Source: Bacillota bacterium
GTDB taxonomy: Bacteria > Bacillota_A > Clostridia > DSM-8532
Reading direction: 5' to 3'
Assembly: GCA_023424865.1 (NCBI GenBank)
Contig: JAFADM010000386.1
Location: 1 to 10,960, forward strand
Length of the DNA: 10,960 nucleotides
Positions within the stretch are counted from its first letter, which is position 1, and every line of letters starts with the position of its first letter. The position numbers and the translations under genes were made by a program. Below the pieces are notes generated by a model that saw nothing but the letters and a program-made list of their open reading frames with translations, was not told where the DNA came from and did no database searches. Positions 1-6,633 of this stretch are shown in pieces.

Positions 1-187
1 TCTTATGCCTTGCATGCTGGGAAACGGCCCTGGCAAGAAAATAAAACCCTCTCACATGAAGCCAGTGGGCAAATCTGTGAGAGATAATGGCCTTAAAGCC
101 CGCATACTGCAGAACCACCTGCCACGCGCTTCTGGCGGCAGGATCCCTCTCGGCTATGGATTTGGCGTCTTCATACCAATCAAACAT
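1..187 (-). CDS. cysE: Serine O-acetyltransferase, N-terminal part (runs off left edge)
   Basis: Serine O-acetyltransferase transfers acetyl from acetyl-CoA to L-serine, the first committed step of cysteine synthesis in the cytosol. Only the first 62 codons are in the window; the gene continues past base 1. The visible protein starts MFDWYEDAKSIAERDPAARS, continues through WQVVLQYAGFKAIISHRFAH, and then FYFLARAVSQHARHK. This is the characteristic helical N-terminal domain of short clostridial and bacillar CysE proteins. The left-handed beta-helix and active site are not visible. The ATG at 187 is preceded on the minus strand by a GGGTG-like ribosome site five bases away. A good promoter lies just upstream (224-252), so the gene is probably transcribed separately from coaW. 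No T-box or other leader structure fits in the roughly 30-base untranslated region. The identification rests on recalled family sequence; a pseudogene cannot be excluded because the 3' end is missing. Confidence 0.88.
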   Translation of the reverse strand, partial: MFDWYEDAKSIAERDPAARSAWQVVLQYAGFKAIISHRFAHWLHVRGFYFLARAVSQHARHK

Positions 188-223
188 CTTTTCACCCGCC
201 AATGGATTAGCTCGAATATTCAC

Positions 224-252
224 ATTATAAGTTATAACCTATCAACCTACAA
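224..252 (-). promoter_or_regulatory. Sigma-A promoter for cysE
   Basis: On the minus strand a TTGTAG -35 box (247-252) is separated by 17 bases from a perfect TATAAT -10 box (224-229). Transcription would start near 217, about 30 bases before the cysE ATG at 187. The rest of the 236-base gap between cysE and coaW (188-423) is AT-rich. It contains no further gene, and I see no convincing terminator for coaW in it. Confidence 0.7.
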
Positions 253-423
253 GAAGAACATCGCGTCTGTCAAAATTCTTTTTACGAACGGATTTAGATA
301 TAAACGAAGGGAAAATGCCCTAAAGTGTGTTTGAATTATTATATGATTTCGAATGGAAAGGGTTACATTAAGACCACTGTTATTCAAAAAACCCTGCGAT
401 TTATCTTTACTTAATACGGCACT

Positions 424-1248
424 TTATCCGTTATAAAGGCCAAGTATGGCAGCTCCTGCGGCAGTGGCGTATTCCGCGGTTTCAGGAATATGAAACTTGA
501 CATTGAAAAGCTCCGACAGCTTTCCGAAAACCACTCCGATTTGCGGAACATTGGTAAGGTTTCCGGTTAGCACCACATCCGGTATCTTTTCCGTTCTGGA
601 CGCGAAAACCGAAAGCATCCCAATGGTTTGGAACACCAGGTTGATTATGCCCAGGGCCATATCCGCGGGAGTAGCCATATCACTTAACTTTCCAAAATTG
701 GAAGCCGTAGTGTCAGGAGGCATCCCTACAAGCTCGCCGGCAGTCATATCGCCGATGGACAGATCCACATGATTGAGCTCGCCGCTTTTTGCAAGCTCCA
801 CAATATCGTCAAAATTGCGTATATTAAGCATGCGGTTGGATAAACCCAGCAGGGTTCCTCCCCCTACGCCTGTTCCGCCCAAATGGGTTACCTTTTCTCC
901 GTTGGCCACCACAAAAGCCGTTCCTGTACCCATACTTACGATAATGGCCCTGTCAAGTCCGGTTAGCCACAGGCCCCCGTTTCCGATGGATTGAAACTCG
1001 TTTACCTTGGTGGTTGGTATATTCAATATGCTTTTTTCAATAAAAGCGGCGCCTACCCCCGTCACCATAAGACGCTCCACCTGGGAGAGCTCCAGGGCAT
1101 TATCGGATAAAAACCGGCCCAGGGCGCCATACAGGGACGCAATAGGGTCTGTGGCCTTTACCAGAATCGGACTGAACAGCTTCCCGCCATCCAGTCCGAT
1201 GATTTTAGTTGTACTTCCGCCAATGTCAATGCCTACTATTTTTCCCAA
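424..1248 (-). CDS. coaW: Type II pantothenate kinase (Fumble family)
   Basis: This enzyme phosphorylates pantothenate with ATP, the first step of coenzyme A synthesis, and acts in the cytosol. The 274-residue length matches Staphylococcus-type CoaW proteins. ASKHA-fold nucleotide motifs are visible: GIDIGGSTTK at residues 6-15 (phosphate 1), SMGTGTA at 105-111, and the glycine-rich GGTGVGGGT at 124-132. E84 in the VNEF segment is the likely counterpart of the family's catalytic glutamate. The C-terminal ATAAGAAILG segment is also typical of the fold. The start is a TTG at 1248; no ATG is available there, and a GAGGAG ribosome site (1258-1263) lies nine bases upstream. It follows the ECF S-component gene by 52 bases on the same strand, so the two are likely co-transcribed. 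Type II kinases studied in staphylococci resist CoA feedback inhibition; whether this one does is not shown by the sequence. Confidence 0.92.
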   Translation of the reverse strand: MGKIVGIDIGGSTTKIIGLDGGKLFSPILVKATDPIASLYGALGRFLSDNALELSQVERLMVTGVGAAFIEKSILNIPTTKVNEFQSIGNGGLWLTGLDRAIIVSMGTGTAFVVANGEKVTHLGGTGVGGGTLLGLSNRMLNIRNFDDIVELAKSGELNHVDLSIGDMTAGELVGMPPDTTASNFGKLSDMATPADMALGIINLVFQTIGMLSVFASRTEKIPDVVLTGNLTNVPQIGVVFGKLSELFNVKFHIPETAEYATAAGAAILGLYNG

Positions 1249-1300
1249 GGGTCTTTTCTCCTCTTTTGGTTAAACTGTGTATGCCCCGTAAAGCCTATGC

Positions 1301-1915
1301 TTAAACGCGGCGCTTAACGACACGGCTTAAGGAAAGCACCACGGGAACCGTAAGAAGGACGGCCAAAACGACCTCCGCCGTTACATTGATAAGGGTTCCG
1401 CCGAACAAGACCGCAAGCGGCGCTTTACCGCCTTCCCCCAGAGCCTCGATATATCTTTGTGCGTATAAAATGTAAATCATCCCGAGAACGCCCACCGTAT
1501 TGGTTATGGTTCCAAGAACCGCACCAATGCCGATAGCCACGCCACGGCGTTTTTCTTTAAAAACCTTTGCCGCCAAACGGTACGTATAATAGGCCACCAC
1601 TCCGATTAAAATACGCGGTAAAACGGATACCAGCGGATTCAAAAAGGCAAAGGCAATGGGCAAAGGCGAAACCGATGCGGTGTATAGGCTCATAAGGCCA
1701 AACACAAGTCCCACAAGGGCACCAACCACCGGGCCTTCCAAAATGGCACCGATAATTACGGGCAGATGCATGGTGGTAATCTGAATCTGCAGAAAGGGAA
1801 CATAGATGAAACCGATTTGGGGCATAAAGTTTAATACGATGGACAGCGCAGACAATACGCCTGCAATAGCGATGCGTCTCACATTAACGCGAGATCCTGA
1901 AATGGTATTATTCAT
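1301..1915 (-). CDS. panT: ECF transporter S component, probably pantothenate-specific
   Basis: This is a 204-residue integral membrane protein with about six hydrophobic segments, the size and layout of the substrate-binding S component of energy-coupling factor transporters. Residues 15-27 (IAIAGVLSALSIV) carry the small-residue helix that normally contacts the shared EcfT subunit. Other family-like segments are MHLPVIIGAILEGPVVGALVG (from residue 49) and NPLVSVLPRILIG (from residue 93). The EcfA, EcfA' and EcfT subunits are not in the window and would be supplied from elsewhere. The pantothenate assignment rests mainly on the tight linkage to coaW; another vitamin substrate is possible. 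The ATG at 1915 was chosen because GGAGG lies eight bases upstream. The frame stays open for a further 50 codons to 2065, but that extension lies over the promoter and lacks family character. Confidence 0.85.
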   Translation of the reverse strand: MNNTISGSRVNVRRIAIAGVLSALSIVLNFMPQIGFIYVPFLQIQITTMHLPVIIGAILEGPVVGALVGLVFGLMSLYTASVSPLPIAFAFLNPLVSVLPRILIGVVAYYTYRLAAKVFKEKRRGVAIGIGAVLGTITNTVGVLGMIYILYAQRYIEALGEGGKAPLAVLFGGTLINVTAEVVLAVLLTVPVVLSLSRVVKRRV

Positions 1916-2036
1916 TTTGTTTTCCTCCGTTCTTACTCCCTTATTAGGATATAAGTCGAAAATGATTGGGTTACGTTCTGACTTAAATGTCGGGATTAGT
2001 TTTCGTCCGGCTTTAAAAATAAATACCGGCAACGCT

Positions 2037-2065
2037 ATTTTAGCACAGGGCGGATTGGGTTGCAA
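2037..2065 (-). promoter_or_regulatory. Sigma-A promoter for the panT-coaW operon
   Basis: On the minus strand TTGCAA (2060-2065) is followed after 17 bases by TAAAAT (2037-2042), with a TGC extended -10 directly in front. Transcription would start near 2030, giving a leader of about 115 bases before panT. The leader has two GCCGG copies about 15 bases apart but no riboswitch class I recognise. Confidence 0.65.
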
Positions 2066-2144
2066 GTGAACACATTTAGTACCTAAATTGAGAATATGAA
2101 AGACAGGGCGCTAGGAGCAGGTTTATTATGGGGTTGTTTTCATG

Positions 2145-2173
2145 TTGACTTTACCTTGCCCCTGTAATATCCT
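2145..2173 (+). promoter_or_regulatory. Sigma-A promoter for ppa
   Basis: TTGACT (2145-2150) is followed after 17 bases by TATCCT (2168-2173). The -35 box is near-consensus and the -10 box is weaker. The predicted start near 2180 gives a leader of about 50 bases before the ppa ATG at 2234. It is divergent from the panT promoter; bases 2066-2144 between them show no other feature. Confidence 0.55.
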
Positions 2174-2233
2174 TGATAAGGCAAAAGACAGATGTATAAA
2201 GGCTCAAAAGCACTTCGAAAGGACGGATGCTTC

Positions 2234-2773
2234 ATGAATATATGGCATGATATCGATCCGGCTCACATCCGGCCGGATGAATTCATGGCGGTAATTGAAA
2301 TACCCGCCGGGAGCAAGAAAAAGTATGAAATGGACAAGCGCACCGGTATTTTAAAACTGGATCGTATTCTTTATACTTCCACCCATTATCCGGCGAATTA
2401 TGGTTTTATTCCCAGAACCTATGCCGATGATCAGGATCCTCTGGACGTATTGGTCTTATGCTCTGAGGCACTGGATCCTATGATTATGGTTATGTGCTAC
2501 CCCATTGGCGTGGTGCGCATGGTGGATTGCGATGAATATGACGATAAAATTATTGCTATCCCCCTTAAGGATCCCACCTGGAATTTCTACAAAGCCATTA
2601 CCCAGCTGCCCCCCCACATTTCCAATGAAATTACTCATTTTTTTGAAGTTTACAAGGGTCTTGAAAACAAAATTACAGCCGCAACCGAAATCCTGGGTCC
2701 GGAAGAGGCCAAGTGCATCATTACCGAATCCATGGTGATGTATGATAAGCACTTTTGCGGAAAACTGAGATAG
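2234..2773 (+). CDS. ppa: Inorganic pyrophosphatase, family I (soluble)
   Basis: This cytosolic enzyme hydrolyses pyrophosphate to two phosphates, pulling biosynthetic reactions forward. The 179-residue protein starts MNIWHDIDP, as in many clostridial PPases. Residues matching the known metal and phosphate ligands are present in order: E22, K30, E32, R44, Y56, D66, D68, D71, D98, D103, K105, Y140 and K141. The metal-binding signature reads DQDPLDV, with Gln where the classical pattern has Gly, Ser, Asp or Asn; this should not affect activity. The ATG at 2234 fits the family N terminus and has AAAGGA ten bases upstream. An in-frame ATG at 2192 would add 14 residues with no family match. The gene stands alone and converges on the MutS-like gene. 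A 13-bp perfect hairpin follows the stop codon. Confidence 0.95.
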   Translation: MNIWHDIDPAHIRPDEFMAVIEIPAGSKKKYEMDKRTGILKLDRILYTSTHYPANYGFIPRTYADDQDPLDVLVLCSEALDPMIMVMCYPIGVVRMVDCDEYDDKIIAIPLKDPTWNFYKAITQLPPHISNEITHFFEVYKGLENKITAATEILGPEEAKCIITESMVMYDKHFCGKLR

Positions 2774-2780
2774 CCACAGA

Positions 2781-2834
2781 GCTTCCCGTTTTCCGCTCCG
2801 GCATGAAAGCTTGGGTGCACTGAAAACGGGAAGC
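2781..2834. repeat. 13-bp perfect inverted repeat after ppa
   Basis: GCTTCCCGTTTTC (2781-2793) is exactly complementary to GAAAACGGGAAGC (2822-2834), with a 28-base loop. It starts seven bases after the ppa stop codon. No T-run follows on either strand, so it is not a canonical intrinsic terminator. It could protect the ppa 3' end, help terminate both converging genes, or be a remnant of a small repeat. A second imperfect stem, CCCGGGCTT (2880-2888) with AAGCCC (2916-2921) and GGG (2925-2927), lies further along in the same convergent gap. Confidence 0.6.
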
Positions 2835-2980
2835 CGATTCCACTGTTCCGGTGATGACACCTTAGATTATGGGCGCTTACCCGGGCTTTAGGATGACTGG
2901 CCTGGCTGGCTTCTTAAGCCCATCGGGGGAATTTAAAGTCCATGCTGTCTTTGTTAAGGAGAAGTTCCCAGGCCATAGTG

Positions 2981-4780
2981 TTACTCATCTATTCCCAGCA
3001 TTTTTATAAGGTAAATGGCATTGGAGGTGGTGCAGCGGCCCCGGTGCAGCTTATAATCAAAATGAATGGTGTTATCCTTATAGGTCTCCACAAAATGGTA
3101 GTTCTCAAAATGCAGCGGGTTTTCCTTTTCCAGATCGCAGAGCTCATAATCATGGGTGGAAATCAAACCTGTAATCCAGGGCCTTACAAGGCTTTTAAGC
3201 ACACGTCTTGCCCCTTCAATCCTGTCTTTTGAATTGGTTCCTTTAAAGATTTCATCAATAAGAAAAAGCATAGGCTCCCGAACCCTTGCCCGTTCCGCAA
3301 TTTTTTTAATTCTAAGAAGCTCCGCATAAAAGGTGGATATGCCCGCACCCAGATCGTCGGTATTCCGCATGGAGGTATATAGGCTCATGCGTGAGAGCGT
3401 TAAGCTTTCTGCGGGAACAGGCGCGCCGCTGTATGCCAGAACAAGACTTATGCCAATAGTTCGCAGTAGTGTGGTTTTGCCCGACATATTGGATCCGGTT
3501 ATAATGGCAATGCCGTTTTTTACGGAAACATTATTTACAGCTCTTTTATCCGCTGGAATAAAGATATGCCCCAGCCCTTGGGCCGTAAAAACAGGGCCTT
3601 TCTCGGCAAATTTAGCATAGCTTACGGCAGGATTTATTTCCGCCACCACGGACAAGCTGGACAAAGCCTCCATTTCGCCCAGCGCTTCAAGCCACGCCCT
3701 CACTTTGACTCCGTTCTCCCTTTTCCATCGGTTCAGAGCTCTCAGACAATGCAAATCCCACAGAAACACGGCATTTAGCAGGAAATACAAAAGCGGCCCG
3801 TATTTCATATCAATGCAATCGGCCAGAACAGACAGCTGTTTGAGCCCTCTTGCCGCGCTGTATTCCCCGCCTGTAAAAAAGGCTTTCAGCCGGTTTAGCT
3901 CCTCTTCTCCAAAGTTCTCCCCGCTGATGCGCCGGATAATGTCACTATAGGTTTCCATCTGGTTTTTATAGCCGTAGAGGTTTTTTAACCGGCTTGACGA
4001 TGATCCATAAGTCAACCCAAAGAGCAGAAATTGGATAATGATTAGGCTCAGCAGAAAATAATAAAAGAAGGGATGCACCACTATTCCCAAAATAGCGTAA
4101 AGAAGGGTGCAAAGGGGCATGCCAAAGAGCAAAAGGCCGTGAACATACCAGGGATCCTTTTGCGAATGCCCTTCAGCCAGAAAAGACAGCAGCGGCTCGG
4201 GATTGCTTTTAGGCCCTTTCATCAGGCGGGCCTCCACCTGAAGCTGCTGCCTGAAATCCGTAAGGCCCGAAAGGGCGCTTACAGCCTTTTGCCTTCCCAG
4301 AATGGCCTGGTCACTCTCCGGTGGGTCCATTAAGAGCTCAGCCAGTCTTTTTCGTCCCATATAGGTTCCTGCACAATTAATAAGCTGAAACAGAGACTTT
4401 TTTCCAAATAAATTAATGTCCGCAGCATACGGATGTTCCGGATCCAGCCATTCCTCACCTGAATCCTGAAACCTATGCCATTTTCCTGTTATTCGATCCA
4501 GATACTCCCCATTAATGGCTTCCAAATGCTCAAGGCGGATAAGTTTTTTCTTAATGGCCTCATGTCTGGATACCAAAAAAGCAAAAAGCGCTATGAGAGG
4601 TAAAAAGGTAAAAAGCGCAGGCATGCTGAGCTTCTTATACAAAAGAAAAACCGGCAAGCTAACTGCCACTGTAAACGCAAGAAGCCTGAGGCGGCTGAGC
4701 TTTTGACTTGCCGTTTTGCCCTCGGCTATTTCGGTCTTGTATTTCCCAATTCGCTCTTCAAATTTATTTAAAATTTCCAT
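2981..4780 (-). CDS. Membrane-anchored MutS-superfamily ATPase
   Basis: The C-terminal part is a complete MutS domain V ATPase. Walker A is GSNMSGKT at residues 429-436 (counted from the ATG). The conserved MRNTDDLGAGISTFYAEL block follows at 471-488, Walker B MLFLIDEIFKGTN at 504-516 with Asp and Glu in place, and the THD switch near 542. The family-typical tail (RGRCTTSNAIYLIKMLGI) ends the protein. A partial MutS core is suggested by NLFGKKSLFQLINCAGTYMG (near 123-142). Unlike MutS, there is no N-terminal mismatch-recognition domain with its Phe-x-Glu motif; unlike MutS2, there is no C-terminal Smr nuclease. Two pairs of hydrophobic segments (about 32-71 and 212-258), plus a further one near 327-345, predict membrane insertion. 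I infer a DNA- or membrane-linked ATPase of unknown role rather than a repair MutS. At 599 residues it is shorter than MutS. The ATG at 4780 follows AAAGGA by six bases; a TTG two codons earlier is too close to that site. Confidence 0.85.
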   Translation of the reverse strand: MEILNKFEERIGKYKTEIAEGKTASQKLSRLRLLAFTVAVSLPVFLLYKKLSMPALFTFLPLIALFAFLVSRHEAIKKKLIRLEHLEAINGEYLDRITGKWHRFQDSGEEWLDPEHPYAADINLFGKKSLFQLINCAGTYMGRKRLAELLMDPPESDQAILGRQKAVSALSGLTDFRQQLQVEARLMKGPKSNPEPLLSFLAEGHSQKDPWYVHGLLLFGMPLCTLLYAILGIVVHPFFYYFLLSLIIIQFLLFGLTYGSSSSRLKNLYGYKNQMETYSDIIRRISGENFGEEELNRLKAFFTGGEYSAARGLKQLSVLADCIDMKYGPLLYFLLNAVFLWDLHCLRALNRWKRENGVKVRAWLEALGEMEALSSLSVVAEINPAVSYAKFAEKGPVFTAQGLGHIFIPADKRAVNNVSVKNGIAIITGSNMSGKTTLLRTIGISLVLAYSGAPVPAESLTLSRMSLYTSMRNTDDLGAGISTFYAELLRIKKIAERARVREPMLFLIDEIFKGTNSKDRIEGARRVLKSLVRPWITGLISTHDYELCDLEKENPLHFENYHFVETYKDNTIHFDYKLHRGRCTTSNAIYLIKMLGIDE

Positions 4781-4854
4781 ATTCAATCCTTTCCACAGAC
4801 AAAAGCAGGAATCAAAAAGTATTTAAAACGTAGATAAAAACACTGACCGGAATT

Positions 4855-4863
4855 ATTCTATCA
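4855..4863 (-). promoter_or_regulatory. Possible extended -10 promoter for the MutS-like gene
   Basis: On the minus strand TGA-TAGAAT (4855-4863) forms an extended -10 element about 75 bases before the gene's ATG. No good -35 box lies at the right distance, so this is tentative. It sits in the divergent gap 4781-5037 beside the plus-strand promoter at 4933-4961. Confidence 0.35.
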
Positions 4864-4932
4864 CAAATTTCAAAAATATGCTTACTAAGTAATTAAATAG
4901 GTTAATTTCTGTTTGCTTAAAAATCGGGAGCC

Positions 4933-4961
4933 TTGTAAAAAAGGGGGTTACAGGTTATAAT
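4933..4961 (+). promoter_or_regulatory. Sigma-A promoter for the VTT-protein operon
   Basis: TTGTAA (4933-4938) and a perfect TATAAT (4956-4961) are separated by 17 bases. The predicted start near 4968 gives a leader of about 70 bases before the ATG at 5038. A second AT-rich TATAAA at 4990-4995 has no matching -35 box. Confidence 0.7.
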
Positions 4962-5037
4962 TCACGTAGCATAAACACTTATACGCATAGTATAAATCCT
5001 TTTACTAACGCATAAAAGTGAAATGAAAGGCGAGGAA

Positions 5038-5724
5038 ATGGAAAAGAAAAAAATATTCGATAAAAAATTTGTTCTTAAATTATCCGCATTGGGCCTTGTG
5101 GGTGTTATTGCTCTCATTGTGCTTGTGAAATTCGCTCCTCAGATTATTGAACTGGCTAAAAACCCCCAGGCCTTTGCTGATTATCTTAACAGCTTTGGTT
5201 ATATGGGCGTTGTTATTTTTATATTGTGTGAAGTTTTGCAGGTTATTATAGCGCTTATACCGGGGGATTTATTCCATATCTCCGCAGGTTTCATTTATGG
5301 CATGCCCGCAGGTTTTTTACTGGCTTATTTCGGAGAATTGTTGGGCGCCCTGTGTGCCTTTGGCCTTGCCAAATATTTTGGTGCCGATATTGTTAAAAGA
5401 TTTGTAAGCGAGAAGCAAATTGAAAAAACAAGTCAGCTCATCAACTCTGCCAAGGGTACCTTCGGTATTCTTGTGCTTTGTCTTATTCCCGGCCTTCCCA
5501 AGGACATTCTCATCTACGTGGCCGGCATTACACCTGTAAAACCCCTGCGCTTTTTAACCATCTTTCTTTTGTGCCGCATACCCGACATTTATATTAAGGC
5601 CAGCGGCGGGTCTGTCCTGTACGATCAGAATTACACAGGACTCATTATTGTACTGGTAGCGTTGGTGGTATTATTGGGTCTCGGCTTTATCCTGAAAAAG
5701 AAATTTATAAAGGACAAGGAATAG
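5038..5724 (+). CDS. TVP38/TMEM64-family (VTT domain) membrane protein
   Basis: This is a 228-residue polytopic inner-membrane protein of the VTT (VMP1/TMEM41B/TVP38, DedA-like) superfamily. A first transmembrane helix lies at about 12-31. The hallmark re-entrant segments follow: ALIPGDLFHISAGFIYG (72-88), with E100 and G103 in the next helix, and CLIPGLPKDILIYVAGI (148-164), then FLLCRIP (176-182). The C terminus has one more helix (about 200-219) and a basic tail. Members are implicated in lipid scrambling or transport across membranes; the substrate here is unknown. The ATG at 5038 was chosen because AAAGG lies seven bases upstream. An ATG at 5023 would add five residues but has a poor ribosome site. 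It is the first gene of a likely two-gene operon with the DUF4163/DUF3298-like gene. Confidence 0.88.
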   Translation: MEKKKIFDKKFVLKLSALGLVGVIALIVLVKFAPQIIELAKNPQAFADYLNSFGYMGVVIFILCEVLQVIIALIPGDLFHISAGFIYGMPAGFLLAYFGELLGALCAFGLAKYFGADIVKRFVSEKQIEKTSQLINSAKGTFGILVLCLIPGLPKDILIYVAGITPVKPLRFLTIFLLCRIPDIYIKASGGSVLYDQNYTGLIIVLVALVVLLGLGFILKKKFIKDKE

Positions 5725-5750
5725 GTTGTCTAATTCGTAACATTTTTCCT

Positions 5751-5779
5751 GCCGCCTCAATAAACTATTGTGAGGTGGT
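5751..5779 (+). promoter_or_regulatory. Hairpin covering the ribosome site of the downstream gene
   Basis: GCCGCCTCA (5751-5759) can pair with TGAGGTGGT (5771-5779) over nine positions, two of them G-U, with an 11-base loop. The right arm is the ribosome-binding sequence of the gene starting at 5784. The fold would therefore hide the site unless ribosomes leaving the upstream gene (stop at 5722-5724) or another factor opened it. Function is inferred only from pairing. Confidence 0.45.
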
Positions 5780-5783
5780 ATGA

Positions 5784-6467
5784 ATGCAGTGCGATTTTAT
5801 CCGGAAGCAAACACTAAATGATAAACTGTACTATAACAGGGTTCTTATGGTGGATATCCGTATTGAATATCCATCGATATCAGGGTACGAGGGAAATACG
5901 GGGCGCTTTAACCTGTATTACAGGCAAAAGGCGCGTAAAAACTACCGCTATGCGTCAACAAAGCTCTATCAGGATGCTGTAAAGCAGTACAAATTCGCAC
6001 AGAGTCAAGGCTATCCCTTTAATGCCTATGAATTTGTGGAGGTATTTGAAGCCACCTATTGCAAAAATTCACTGGTAAGCCTCTATTACGACATATATGA
6101 ATTTACCGGGGGTGCTCACGGCAATACAACCCGCAAAGGCAATACCTGGGATATGCGAAAAGGCGAGATGCTTTCCATGGGCGATTTGTTCGCAAGAAAT
6201 TACGACTACAAATCGGTTATTTTAAAGCATGTGGAGGCCGAAGCACGGAGGCGCCAGATTACAGGGATGGCTACCTATTTTGAAAATATGGAGGAGAATA
6301 TCCGCAAATATTTCGATGAGGCCAATTTTTATTTAACCGAGGAGGGCCTTGCAGTCTTTTATCCCTTATACAGCATTTCCCCCTACGCTGACGGGATACA
6401 GGTTTTCATTATTCCCTACCTCTTTTTTGGAGAAAATATCAAGTATGATTTGGGCAGAAGATCTTAA
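5784..6467 (+). CDS. DUF4163/DUF3298-like protein without signal peptide
   Basis: The 227-residue protein resembles the DUF4163 plus DUF3298 region found in the extracytoplasmic parts of RsiV-type anti-sigma factors and PdaC-type deacetylases. The strongest marker is YDIYEFTGGAHGNT (residues 102-115). It is followed by a segment with GEMLSMGDLF (127-136) and the C-terminal FYLTEEGLAVFYPLYSISPYA (182-202), typical of DUF3298. No polysaccharide deacetylase domain is attached. There is no signal peptide, lipobox or transmembrane helix, which is unusual for these domains. The frame cannot be extended upstream because TGA (5781-5783) directly precedes the ATG. The ribosome site GAGGTGG is good but lies in a hairpin. 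It follows the VTT gene by 59 bases and is closed by an intrinsic terminator. The molecular function is unknown. Confidence 0.75.
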   Translation: MQCDFIRKQTLNDKLYYNRVLMVDIRIEYPSISGYEGNTGRFNLYYRQKARKNYRYASTKLYQDAVKQYKFAQSQGYPFNAYEFVEVFEATYCKNSLVSLYYDIYEFTGGAHGNTTRKGNTWDMRKGEMLSMGDLFARNYDYKSVILKHVEAEARRRQITGMATYFENMEENIRKYFDEANFYLTEEGLAVFYPLYSISPYADGIQVFIIPYLFFGENIKYDLGRRS

Positions 6468-6499
6468 TTCTCCCCTCCCCCATTTTCTGTTCATCTCCG

Positions 6500-6527
6500 G
6501 CGGCGCGAAATCCTTCGCGCCGCTTTT
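6500..6527 (+). terminator. Intrinsic terminator of the VTT-DUF3298 operon
   Basis: A perfect 10-bp GC-rich stem, GCGGCGCGAA (6500-6509) with TTCGCGCCGC (6514-6523), has a four-base loop and is followed directly by TTTT (6524-6527). It lies 33 bases after the stop codon. On the minus strand no T-run follows, so it acts on plus-strand transcripts. Confidence 0.9.
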
Positions 6528-6567
6528 CATTGGTAGTCCTTTGCGTAAGCAAATCTGACTAAAGGGA

Positions 6568-6622
6568 GGGGCGATTTCCCCAAGCTTTTGAATATAAAGC
6601 CTTCTATGGATTCAAAACGCTT
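6568..6622 (-). terminator. Possible terminator hairpins of the ZIP transporter gene
   Basis: Reading the minus strand after the zupT stop, a 12-bp stem with one bulged base forms between 6610-6622 and 6582-6593, with a 16-base loop. A short GGGG/CCCC hairpin (6578-6581 with 6568-6571) follows, then TCCCTTTAG. The T-tract is weak, so this is less certain than the plus-strand terminator beside it. Confidence 0.35.
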
Positions 6623-6633
6623 CCTTTCGCTTT

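Noticed and set aside
5..334. Plus-strand open frame of 109 codons
   Set aside because: It is antisense to the cysE start and its promoter. The minus-strand translation matches a known family and the plus-strand protein has no recognisable character.
188..423. T-box or other cysteine-responsive leader before cysE
   Set aside because: The promoter leaves only about 30 bases of leader, and no T-box sequence or antiterminator fold was found in the gap.
1916..2065. N-terminal extension of the ECF S component by 50 codons
   Set aside because: The extension overlaps a good promoter and has no family-like sequence, while a GGAGG site sits ideally before the ATG at 1915.
2456..2860. Minus-strand open frame of 134 codons across ppa
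   Set aside because: It is a shadow of the clearly recognised pyrophosphatase on the plus strand and has no ribosome site or family match.
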